Source: Actinomadura rubrisoli
GTDB taxonomy: Bacteria > Actinomycetota > Actinomycetes > Streptosporangiales > Streptosporangiaceae
Direction of reading: 5' to 3'
DNA length: 48,456 nucleotides
NCBI RefSeq assembly: GCF_004349215.1
Contig: NZ_SMKU01000024.1
Span: forward strand, 1-48,456
Shown here: piece after piece, positions 25,832 through 33,428 of the stretch
Layout of the letters: every line of letters begins with the position of its first letter
Position numbering within the stretch: the stretch's first letter is position 1
Position numbers and translations under genes: made by a program
The notes under the pieces: generated by a model
Seen by the model: the letters and a program-made list of their open reading frames with translations, nothing else
Told to the model about the DNA's origin: nothing
The model's database searches: none

Positions 25832-28411
25832 ATGATGCAGATCACCCCGAACGACCCGGTCGGCCGCCACGTCATCGAGGCCGGGCTCTGCTTCGAGGCT
25901 GGGGACGTGGACGGATGCGACAACGCCTACGGCAAAGCCGTCCAGGAGTCCGCGGACCGGCCGTCGCTCCGGGAGGAGGTGCAGGAGGATCACGTGAGCA
26001 GCCTCATGGAGCTGGGCAAGCGCGCGCTCGCGCTGACGCGCTGCGAGGAGTACCTGGACGAGTGCCCGCCCGGCCCGCTGGGGCTGCGGGTGCTGCGCGC
26101 CGAGATCCTCACCGCGCTGGGCGACCCCGCACGCGCCGACGCCGAGGCCCTCGCCATCTCCCGCGATGAGCGCGAGCTGTCCGAGGAGCAGGTGGCGCGG
26201 CTGCACCGTGTGCGCGGGCTGGCGCTGGCCAACGACGGGCGGCGCGACCAGGCCACGCGGTATCTCGCCGCCGCGCGCAAAAGGTTCGAGGAACTCCGCC
26301 TCGCGGAGCGGCTCGCCCAGCTGAACGAGGAGATCGATGTTCTCCTCAGACGCGAGGGCTACATAACAGCGGCGATCGACCGGCCGCCGGAGACCGTCCC
26401 GGACCACCTTTTCCGCGCTGAGGAACTGAGGCACGAGGGCCGTTACGAGGAGGCTCTCAGAACGCTCGTCGACGCCCTGGACCTTCCCGACCTGGAGCCC
26501 GCCCTGTACTGGCCGGTGGTGCGCGAGATGGCCGTCCTCGCGCGGGCGCTGCGCCGCCCGGACCTCGTCGAACGTCTCAAGCCACGGCTGTGGGAGGCCG
26601 CCGGTCAGGCGCCTGAACCGCAGGCGGCGTGGGCCGAAGCCGACTCGCTCCTGGAACCCGGGGCTTCCAAGGACGGTCCGGTCGCCCGGCGCTTCGACGC
26701 GCGCATCGAGCACATCCGCCGCCTGCTCGACGACAAGCGGCTGGTGGACGCGGAGAAGGACCTGAGGGAGGTGCGCGACCGGGCCGCCTCGCCGCGCGAA
26801 ATCGCCCTGTGGCATCTGGCGGCCGCCGAGGTCGAGTGGTTCCGGGGCATGAGTTCCCCCGGCGACGCGGCACCTCTGCACGAGTGCGCGGGCCACGCCG
26901 CCCAGGCCGTGGACCACGCGCGGACGGACACCCTTCTGGAGGTGCGGATCGAGGCGCTGCGGATCCTCGGTCACGTGTTCGCCGAACTGGGCCTTCCCGA
27001 TTCCGACGACCGCGCCGTGGACTACTGGGCGCAGGCCCACCGGCTGGAGGAGGAGATCGCGACTCGCCAGCCCGCCGACCTGTTCAGGATCCCCATGCTG
27101 CGCGCCGCACGGGACGAGCACGACGAACGCGTCCGCATGGCGCTTGAACGGACCCAGGGGCTGGAGACGCCCACCGCGTCCGGTATCGCGGTCGCCCTGG
27201 AAGCCGCACGGGGCGCGCTGATCCTGCCCCAGATCCTGCCCGCCGACGCCCACCGCGCCCGCGATCTGCCCCGGCCCAGCGACTGGAGCGGCGCGCGGCG
27301 CTGGGTGAGCGGGATGGCCGCCGTCCTGCCGCGCGACCAGGCGGCCTGGCTGATCCACGCGACGCCTCACCGGGTGCATCACGTCATCGTCTCCCGGGAA
27401 CTGCTCCTCCACGCCTACGTCGACTCCGACCGGCACGCGCTGTACGAGGCCATCGACGACCTTGCCCGTTGCTGGGACAGCCCCGAGACGCTGGAGGAGA
27501 GCGTGGCGGACGGGGAGTTCGACCGCCGCCTCGCCGAGGTCGCCCTGCGGCTCGGCGTCGGCAAGGTGACCGGCCGCCTTCCCGAGCACGTGCGGCGGCT
27601 CGCCGCCGTCGCCGGGAACGAGGTGTCGAACGTCCCGCTCGCCGCGCTGCCGCTGCCGGACGAGGGCGGGCCGCTCGGCCTGCGCTACGCGCTGTCGGAC
27701 CTGCCGTGCCTGTCGGCGCTGGCGCCGTTGCGTGAACGCTCACTCGGCCTGCGCGGCGACAACGTCCTGCTGGTCCAACCCCGGGACGACCTGACGCCGG
27801 CGCGCGCGCCCGCCCGCAGCCTGCTTTCCGGACCGGACGCCACGCTCGCCGGCCTGCGAGAAGCGCTCGCGACGCACCGCCACCAGATCGTCCGCATCGA
27901 CAGCCACGGCATCTACGGCGACGACGCGACGCGCTCGATCATCGGGCTGTCGCCCCCGGGTGCGGAAGGCCACCTGCACTTCGAGCGCCTTGAGAAGATG
28001 GACCTGCGCGGCTGCGGGACGTTCCTGCTCGGCGCGTGCGAGTCGGGAATGGCCCAGCGGCTCGGCCGCGACGAGCGGCGCGGCTTCGTACGCGCCGCGT
28101 TCAACGCCGGGGCCGCCTCAGTGGTCGCGGCCCGCTGGATCGCGCCGGACCGCCCGGCCGCAAAGCTGCTCGACCGACTCCAGCGCCACCTACGCGCCCT
28201 GCCACGTGATCTGGCCCTGCTGGCGGCGATGCGGGACGTCTGCGCCATGGACCACGAAGTGCCGTACCCGCGCAATCCGTCCCGCTGGGCGTGCTGGACC
28301 CTCTACGGTGACTCGGGCCCGCAGACGAAGGCCGGGCCACTGCGCCAGAGGATGCGCAGGCTGCACGGCGGAAGGAGCCGCGATGCCCTTGCCCCGCAGC
28401 GTCCGGCCTGA
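25832..28411 (+). CDS. Helical-repeat (TPR-like) protein with C-terminal CHAT protease domain
   Basis: An 859-aa cytoplasmic protein. Residues ~1-540 are almost wholly helical with TPR-like pairs, e.g. RAEILTALGDPARADAEAL. The C-terminal ~300 residues form a CHAT domain, a caspase/separase-related peptidase: the catalytic His is His692 in RIDSHGIYG and the Cys is Cys736 in LLGACESGMAQ, and strand FNAGAASVVAARW follows. Both catalytic residues are present, so activity is likely. CHAT proteases in bacteria cleave proteins in defence-linked and cell-death systems. A second ATG at 25835 is better spaced from GGAG than the one at 25832. The 3' end overlaps the TIR gene by 29 bp, a sign of coupled expression. 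Confidence 0.88.
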   Translation: MMQITPNDPVGRHVIEAGLCFEAGDVDGCDNAYGKAVQESADRPSLREEVQEDHVSSLMELGKRALALTRCEEYLDECPPGPLGLRVLRAEILTALGDPARADAEALAISRDERELSEEQVARLHRVRGLALANDGRRDQATRYLAAARKRFEELRLAERLAQLNEEIDVLLRREGYITAAIDRPPETVPDHLFRAEELRHEGRYEEALRTLVDALDLPDLEPALYWPVVREMAVLARALRRPDLVERLKPRLWEAAGQAPEPQAAWAEADSLLEPGASKDGPVARRFDARIEHIRRLLDDKRLVDAEKDLREVRDRAASPREIALWHLAAAEVEWFRGMSSPGDAAPLHECAGHAAQAVDHARTDTLLEVRIEALRILGHVFAELGLPDSDDRAVDYWAQAHRLEEEIATRQPADLFRIPMLRAARDEHDERVRMALERTQGLETPTASGIAVALEAARGALILPQILPADAHRARDLPRPSDWSGARRWVSGMAAVLPRDQAAWLIHATPHRVHHVIVSRELLLHAYVDSDRHALYEAIDDLARCWDSPETLEESVADGEFDRRLAEVALRLGVGKVTGRLPEHVRRLAAVAGNEVSNVPLAALPLPDEGGPLGLRYALSDLPCLSALAPLRERSLGLRGDNVLLVQPRDDLTPARAPARSLLSGPDATLAGLREALATHRHQIVRIDSHGIYGDDATRSIIGLSPPGAEGHLHFERLEKMDLRGCGTFLLGACESGMAQRLGRDERRGFVRAAFNAGAASVVAARWIAPDRPAAKLLDRLQRHLRALPRDLALLAAMRDVCAMDHEVPYPRNPSRWACWTLYGDSGPQTKAGPLRQRMRRLHGGRSRDALAPQRPA

Positions 28412-29258
28412 CGCTCCGAAGGTCTTCCTGTGCTACGCCGACGCCAACCAGGGCACCGCCGACCGCCTGCACATGGAACTGATCGCCCATGGCGTCCGGA
28501 CGTTCCGCCCGCAGCGCGACACCCTGCCTGGCGACCAGATCGTCCACACGATCGAGAAGCACATCAAAGAGTCCGACTACTTCCTGCTCCTGTGGTCGGG
28601 TGCCTGCGCCGGCCAGTCCTGGCTGCGCGACCAGTGGCACTCCACGCTCAAGGAGAACGGCGGATTCCTGTTCGTGCTGCGGCTGGACACCACCGAGGTC
28701 CCGCCGCTGCTGGCGGCCCGCCGGCAGTTCAACGCGTTCGACGGCTGGGACGCGGCCGTGACCGCACTCGCCGACTGCTGGAAGAGCGACCGCGCACTCG
28801 GCCACTCCGTCCTGCCCGCGCCCGGTCCCGCCGGGCGCATGGACCAGCCAACCACCACCCTCTACATACGCAATCGCGCACTCGACGTCTCCCATGTGCT
28901 GGTCGTCCCGGTCACCGCCACGGGCGCGCAGTTGCGGGCACAGGTCCGCACCGCACTGGCCCTTGGGGACGAGGTCAGCGACTTCAACGGCAAGCTCGGC
29001 CTCCGCCTGTCCTACGACCTGCTGAAGGACGAGCGGTCCATCCCGGACCTTCCCCTCAACCGGATGGGCCTCGCCGACGGCTCCGTCATCGACCTGGAGA
29101 TCACGATCAGGTACTTCGCCCCGGACGGCGAACGCACGCCCGTGGTCTACCGTCGCGATCCGGACTTCGACCTTCCGGGCATGAGGCCCGCCACCCGCCG
29201 CTCCCTGTACCAGAAGGCGTTCGGCCACCTGATCCCCCGGAGGAACCGCACACCATGA
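28383..29258 (+). CDS. TIR-like domain fused to a ubiquitin-like domain
   Basis: A 291-aa protein. Residues ~10-140 form a TIR-like domain: KVFLCYADAN as strand A, HGVRTFRPQRDTLPGD as the BB-loop region, and YFLLLWSGACAGQSW as strand D. The NADase Glu expected four residues after the conserved Trp is Gln84 (WLRDQ), so NAD cleavage is doubtful. Residues ~152-240 resemble a beta-grasp ubiquitin-like fold of the YukD/EsaB kind (TTLYIRNRAL ... LRLSYDLLKDE ... MGLADGSVIDLEI), with no C-terminal Gly-Gly. GGAAGGAG lies before the ATG, inside the CHAT gene. An adaptor joining TIR and ubiquitin-like interactions to the CHAT protease is the simplest reading. Confidence 0.78.
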   Translation: MPLPRSVRPDAPKVFLCYADANQGTADRLHMELIAHGVRTFRPQRDTLPGDQIVHTIEKHIKESDYFLLLWSGACAGQSWLRDQWHSTLKENGGFLFVLRLDTTEVPPLLAARRQFNAFDGWDAAVTALADCWKSDRALGHSVLPAPGPAGRMDQPTTTLYIRNRALDVSHVLVVPVTATGAQLRAQVRTALALGDEVSDFNGKLGLRLSYDLLKDERSIPDLPLNRMGLADGSVIDLEITIRYFAPDGERTPVVYRRDPDFDLPGMRPATRRSLYQKAFGHLIPRRNRTP

Positions 29259-29296
29259 CCGAGCCACGCCCTGGCGGCGCCTTCCGTACCGCGTGA
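29255..29296 (+). CDS. Possible 13-codon microORF at the end of the cluster
   Basis: An ATG at 29255 overlaps the TIR gene stop in ATGA, has GGAGG 11 nt upstream, and encodes MTEPRPGGAFRTA before a TGA inside a terminator-like hairpin. It could be a small peptide, the stub of a deleted downstream gene, or chance. Confidence 0.3.
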   Translation: MTEPRPGGAFRTA

Positions 29297-29309
29297 GGAC
29301 GGCGCCGCC
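29273..29309. terminator. Hairpin ending the CHAT/TIR operon
   Basis: A perfect 9-bp GC-only stem (29273-29281 with 29301-29309) and a 19-nt loop lie between the end of the cluster and the converging P450 gene. The loop is long and there is no T tract, so function as a terminator is likely but unproven. Confidence 0.55.
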
Positions 29310-29334
29310 GCGACGATCAGCGTCGGTCGGTGTG

Positions 29335-30531
29335 CTACCAGGTGACCTGGAGTTCCTTGGGGCGGCGGACGAAACGGTCGATGTGCCAGGGGACCTGGTC
29401 GGCGGGCCGGGCGAGGCGGAGGCCGGGGAGCCGGCCGGTGAGGGTGGCCAGGGCGATCTGGAGTTCCATCCGCGCCAGGGCCGCGCCGACGCAGCGGTGC
29501 AAGCCGTGGCCGAAGGCGAGGTGCGGGTTGTCCTTGCGGGCGAGGTCCAGCGTCTCGGGATCGTCGAAGGCGGCCGGGTCGCGGTTGGCGGCGGCCGGCT
29601 CGACGAGTACCTGGTCGCCGGGGTGCAGGAGCGTCCCGCCGACCTCGACGTCCTCCAGGACGAAGCGCGCGAAGGTCCCCTGGGTGATCAGCGGCACGTA
29701 CCGCAGCAGCTCCTCCACCGCCGTCGGCACCAGTTCCGGCTCGGCGGACAGCCGCGCGTAGCCGCCGCCGTCCAGGAGCAGGAAGATGAAGTTGGGGATC
29801 TGCGAGGCGGTGGTCTCGTGGCCGGCGCCCAGCAGGATGCGCACTAAGTTGTTCACCTCGTCGTCGGTGAGGTTGTCGCCCTCGACCCGCGCGCTGACCA
29901 GCGCGCCGATGAGGTCGTCGGTCGGATGCCGCCGCCGGTGCGCGGCCAGCTCTCCCAGATAGGCGTTCATCGCCTCCACGCTGGCCGTCGCCCGCTCGGC
30001 CGTTCCGGCGTAGTTCAGCAGGTCGTCGCTCCAGTCGGTGAAGCGGGTCCGGTCGGAGCTGGGCACGCCGAGCAGGTCGCAGATGACCTCGACCGGCAGT
30101 ATGAGCCCGAACCACTCGAACAGGTCCAGCGGCGGCCCCTGCTCGATCATGTCGTCGACGAGCCGGTCGGCGATCCGCTGGGTGCCGGGCCGCAGGTCCT
30201 CCACTCTGCGCGGGGTGAAGGTGCGGTACACGAAGCGGCGCAGCCGGGTGTGCTCGGGCGGGTCCTGCTCCGCGAAGGTTCCGCTGGCCACGTGCAAGGG
30301 AGTCACCCGGGCGATGCGGTCGGGAGGGATTCCGGCGCGTTCGTGGTCGCGGCCGAAAGCGGGGCTACTCAGGACGAAACGCGCGTCCTCATAACGAGTT
30401 ACCAGCCAGGCGGGGTCCCCATAGCCGGGCTGAACTCGGACGGGCGCATGGCCGGTGCGGGCTTCGGTGAGCCGGGAAGAGGGCCGCAGCGCGTGGTCGG
30501 TCGGGAACGGGAAGGCGGGAAGGACGGACAC
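29335..30531 (-). CDS. Cytochrome P450, bacterial class I type
   Basis: A 398-aa soluble P450. The haem motif FGHGLHRCVGA places the ligand at about Cys347, the I-helix motif is GAGHETTA, and ExxR lies in EELLRYVP. It is clearly different from the P450 at 6386-7609. The GTG at 30531 is preferred because the protein then begins VSVLPAFPFPTDH, a usual family start, and GGAG lies 6 nt upstream; an ATG at 30633 would add 34 residues without homology. The gene is single with no ferredoxin beside it. Substrate unknown. Confidence 0.92.
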   Translation of the reverse strand: MSVLPAFPFPTDHALRPSSRLTEARTGHAPVRVQPGYGDPAWLVTRYEDARFVLSSPAFGRDHERAGIPPDRIARVTPLHVASGTFAEQDPPEHTRLRRFVYRTFTPRRVEDLRPGTQRIADRLVDDMIEQGPPLDLFEWFGLILPVEVICDLLGVPSSDRTRFTDWSDDLLNYAGTAERATASVEAMNAYLGELAAHRRRHPTDDLIGALVSARVEGDNLTDDEVNNLVRILLGAGHETTASQIPNFIFLLLDGGGYARLSAEPELVPTAVEELLRYVPLITQGTFARFVLEDVEVGGTLLHPGDQVLVEPAAANRDPAAFDDPETLDLARKDNPHLAFGHGLHRCVGAALARMELQIALATLTGRLPGLRLARPADQVPWHIDRFVRRPKELQVTW

Positions 30532-30726
30532 GGTGGGCTCCAGTCGTGGAGGACACGGGTGTATGTCATTCGATGCCCGTTTCCTATCTCGCGATATGAC
30601 CGGTGTGTCAGTCCCGTCTGGCGAGAACACCACGTCGCATTCACCCCGCAGGGAGTGGTCGCCTTGACGCTTCGGTGAGCGGTGCGCGGCCCGTCCGACG
30701 ATGCGCCGCGGGCGCTCGTGAGTGGT

Positions 30727-31167
30727 TCAGCCGAGCTGCTCGGCCAGCCCGACGACGATGCTCTCGGGACCGCGGATGTAGCAGAGCCGATAGATGTCCT
30801 CGTACCGCACGATCTCGCCGACGAGTTCGGCGCCGTGGGCCCGCATGCGGGCGACGACGTCCTCGATGTCGTCGACGGCGAACATGACGCGGCGAATGCC
30901 CAGCGTGTTCGCCGGCGCGTTCTCCGGCTCCGGCTTGATCGCCGCCGGCGTGTGGAACCTCGCCAGCTCGATCCGGCCGTGGCCGTCCGGAACCCGCAGC
31001 ATGGCGACGTCCTGCCGGACGTCCTTGAGCCCGATGACACGTTCCGCCCAGCTCCCCTCCAGTGGCCCCTTGCCCTCCAGCTCCATCCCGAGTTTGACGA
31101 AGAACGCAATAACGGCCTCAAGGTCGTTGACAACGATGAGGACGTTGTCCATCCGCTGGATCGTCAT
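30727..31167 (-). CDS. VOC (glyoxalase/bleomycin-resistance fold) protein
   Basis: A 146-aa protein made of two beta-alpha-beta-beta-beta modules typical of the vicinal oxygen chelate superfamily: it starts MTIQRMDNVLIVVNDLEAV and continues with RVMFAVDDIEDVVARM and YRLCYIRGPESIVVGLAE. The glutamate in the last strand (GPESIVV) is in the position used for metal binding. Members act as glyoxalases, dioxygenases or antibiotic-binding proteins and the exact role cannot be read here. The ATG at 31167 matches the conserved first strand. It lies 61 bp downstream of the DinB-like gene on the same strand. Confidence 0.88.
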   Translation of the reverse strand: MTIQRMDNVLIVVNDLEAVIAFFVKLGMELEGKGPLEGSWAERVIGLKDVRQDVAMLRVPDGHGRIELARFHTPAAIKPEPENAPANTLGIRRVMFAVDDIEDVVARMRAHGAELVGEIVRYEDIYRLCYIRGPESIVVGLAEQLG

Positions 31168-31228
31168 ATGCCCGAGCGTAGTGGCCGACGCCGCGGCGCC
31201 GGCCAGGGAATTCTGAGCGGCGTCCGGC

Positions 31229-31801
31229 TCAGCGTCCTGTCCAGAACGGGTCCCGGCCGATGAAACCGAGCAGTTTGGTCTGGGTATCGGCATCGCCGGG
31301 CACCTCGACCCGGTCGCCGAACTGGCCGGAGGAGCGGAGGACCTGCTCCATTTGCTCCATTCCACCGAGGAGCTGGGCGCAGAAGTCGGGGTCCAGCCGG
31401 TCGTCCTGGCCGGTGGCCCTGGACAAGTCCCACGTGTGCATGAACACGTCAGCGGTGTAGAACTGGTCGATCGCGGTCTCCAGAGGCAGGCTGCCGATGT
31501 GCGGGTTGGTGAGTTCCCGGTGTGCGGTCTCCGGATCGTCCAGCACCGCCTGCACACTCTCGCAGTGGACCTGCCACGCCGCGACCGGGTTCTCGTCCAC
31601 CGCCGGCCCGCGGCGCAGTTCGATGCCGGCGCCGGAGGCCAGGAACCCGGGGAACCATTCGGTCAGGTGGCGGACGACGTCGCGGGCGGTCCAGTCGGCG
31701 ACCGGGGACGGCGCGTCCCAGGACCGGGTTCCGCGGACCCGGTCGGTGAACAGCCCGGCGACCTGCCGGTGTCGCTCGGCCGGGCGGTCAGACATCGCCA
31801 T
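31229..31801 (-). CDS. DinB-like / TIGR03086-type metal-binding protein
   Basis: A 190-aa four-helix-bundle protein of the mycothiol-dependent maleylpyruvate isomerase/DinB-like group, close to TIGR03086. The motif WTARDVVRHLTEW supplies the first metal histidine, and ADVFMHTWDLSRATG carries the later HTWD motif characteristic of the family. By family knowledge these are metal-binding proteins, some mycothiol-dependent enzymes; function here is unknown. The ATG at 31801 has GGAGAGG about 10 nt upstream; a second ATG at 31795 is possible. Its 5' end overlaps the last codons of an apparent upstream gene remnant. Confidence 0.82.
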   Translation of the reverse strand: MAMSDRPAERHRQVAGLFTDRVRGTRSWDAPSPVADWTARDVVRHLTEWFPGFLASGAGIELRRGPAVDENPVAAWQVHCESVQAVLDDPETAHRELTNPHIGSLPLETAIDQFYTADVFMHTWDLSRATGQDDRLDPDFCAQLLGGMEQMEQVLRSSGQFGDRVEVPGDADTQTKLLGFIGRDPFWTGR

Positions 31802-31910
31802 CGGTGAGCATCCTCTCCAACTGGGCGTAACCTTCGATCCAGGTGTCCATCATGTCGAATGCCTGGACGTGCAGGCGCACCGGCTGGCTGACGAGCCCGG
31901 CGTCCGCCCG
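31788..31910 (-). pseudogene. C-terminal remnant of a lost upstream gene
   Basis: An open stretch on the minus strand encodes about 40 residues ending in a helix-like LHVQAFDMMDTWIEGYAQL and then a stop that overlaps the start of the DinB-like gene, as in a coupled operon. An in-frame TGA lies directly upstream at 31911-31913 and there is no start codon with a ribosome-binding site. It reads like the tail of a deleted partner, perhaps a regulator. I cannot name the family. Confidence 0.35.
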
Positions 31911-32053
31911 TCAACCGCGCATTGCGCGCCGCGTGCTCGGCGTGTGTCTCGGCTGGATCCGCGCCGATCCGCGCTTCGGGCGGGGGCGTCGGACGCCATG
32001 AGAAGCCGTTCCGGCGGACGGGCGCGGCCCCGGCCGGGCCGTCGTGTTGGGCG

Positions 32054-33070
32054 TCAGGTTTTCAGGAGGTCGATGCCGCGCTGGACGAGACGCGTGGGGA
32101 TCATGATCTCGGACGGCCAGGAGGTGTCGCCGCCGATCCGCTCGAAGAGCCGGACGGCGGCGGCGCGGCCCAGTTCCTGCACGTCGTAGGCGATCGCGGT
32201 CAGCGGGCGCGGCATCAGCGTGGACAGCTCGAAGTCGTCGAAGCCCATCAGCGCGGCGGCGTCGTCGCGCCGGTACAGCTCCCGGATGGCGCCGATGGTG
32301 ATCCGGTTGTTGCCGGCGAAGAACGCGGTGGGCGGGTCGCCGCCGTCGAGCATGGCGGCGACGGCGGAGGCGGCCTCGCCGGGGTCCGCCACGCCGACCC
32401 TGACCAGGGAGTCGTCGTAGGGGACGCCGGCGTCGGCCAGCGCCCGGCGCACACCGGCCAGCCGCTCGCGCGCGGTGTAGATGGCGGGAGAGTCGATGAT
32501 GACGCCGATCCGGCGGTGCCCGGCCTCCAGCAGGTCCACGATCCCGGCCCGGGCGCCCGCCGCGTTGTCGATGACAACGCTGTCAGCCATGATCCCGGAC
32601 GGCGGGCGGTCCAGGAAGACCATCCGCATGCCCATCTCCACCTCGGTCCGGGCGAAGGAGTGGTCGGGCCCGGTGGGCACGATGATCAGCCCGTCCACCC
32701 TGCGCTGGCACAGGTCGAGGAACTGGCGCTGCTCCAGCTCGGGGTCCTCTTCCGAGCTGACGGTGATCAGGTGGGTGTCGTGCGCGCGCGCGACCCTGGC
32801 CACCGCCGCCGCGATCGTGGAGTAGAACGGGTTGGCCAGGTCCTCGATGATCAGCCCGATCGTCGCGGTCTGCCGGCCGGAGCGCAGGGAACTCGCCAGG
32901 GCGTTGCGCCGGAACCCGAGTTCGCCGATCGCCGCGAGCACCTGCTCGACCAGTTCCGCGCGCACGTTGGGCTCGTGGTTGATCACCCGGGACACCGTCT
33001 TCGGGCTCACCCCGGCGGCGGCCGCCACGTCCGAGATCGTCGGCCTGCGCCGCCTGTCCTGCTTGTCCAC
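32054..33070 (-). CDS. LacI family transcriptional regulator (divergent sugar operon)
   Basis: A 338-aa repressor. The N-terminal helix-turn-helix is ISDVAAAAGVSPKTVSRVIN (about 12-31), with the hinge helix ALASSLRSGRQ, followed by a periplasmic-binding-protein-like ligand domain (TIGLIIEDLANPFYS onward). The GTG at 33070 has AGAAGGG at suitable spacing and gives a normal N-terminus; the frame continues 28 codons upstream without homology. It is divergent from the phosphomannose isomerase/ABC importer/kinase operon, and two similar LacI-type half-palindromic sites lie between them. It probably represses that operon until its sugar ligand binds. Confidence 0.92.
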   Translation of the reverse strand: MDKQDRRRRPTISDVAAAAGVSPKTVSRVINHEPNVRAELVEQVLAAIGELGFRRNALASSLRSGRQTATIGLIIEDLANPFYSTIAAAVARVARAHDTHLITVSSEEDPELEQRQFLDLCQRRVDGLIIVPTGPDHSFARTEVEMGMRMVFLDRPPSGIMADSVVIDNAAGARAGIVDLLEAGHRRIGVIIDSPAIYTARERLAGVRRALADAGVPYDDSLVRVGVADPGEAASAVAAMLDGGDPPTAFFAGNNRITIGAIRELYRRDDAAALMGFDDFELSTLMPRPLTAIAYDVQELGRAAAVRLFERIGGDTSWPSEIMIPTRLVQRGIDLLKT

Positions 33071-33174
33071 CGAAGCCCTTCTGCCGAGACCGCTCCACCG
33101 TCGTCCGCCGTGCCGCGCGGGGGTGCCACGGTGAGCTGACGGTGCCCCGACCAACGTAATGGTCCCAGCACTTG

Positions 33175-33188
33175 TGACAACGATATCA
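33175..33188. promoter_or_regulatory. LacI-type operator, site 1
   Basis: TGACAACGATATCA is an imperfect palindrome centred on CG, resembling LacI-family operators. It is matched closely by site 2 at 33350-33363, and it lies about 105 bp upstream of the LacI start, so it may mediate autoregulation. The 358-bp interval 33071-33428 holds these two sites and no gene. Confidence 0.55.
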
Positions 33189-33349
33189 AGCAGCCTCTGA
33201 CCTTCCGCTCTGCCGGGATGTCGATCCCGTGCCGCGAGGCGGCGGAGCCTTCACTATTTGTGCAGCTAGGGGCGGCTAATGCGCGGCGCTGCGGGTGTGG
33301 ACGGGACGAGCGTCGAATCACGAAGAGGTCACGGCGGCCGGTCCCGTCT

Positions 33350-33363
33350 TGACAACGATGTCT
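33350..33363. promoter_or_regulatory. LacI-type operator, site 2, overlapping a -35 element
   Basis: TGACAACGATGTCT shares 12 of 14 bases with site 1. The overlapping TTGACA at 33349-33354 is a perfect -35 hexamer, 75 bp before the sugar operon start at 33429, so a bound repressor would block RNA polymerase. The matching -10 is not clear. Confidence 0.6.
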
Positions 33364-33428
33364 CGCAACGGGGACCTTGAGGCGCACGTGCGGTGCGCCG
33401 CAGCCGATCATCACCCTCGGCGAGGACG

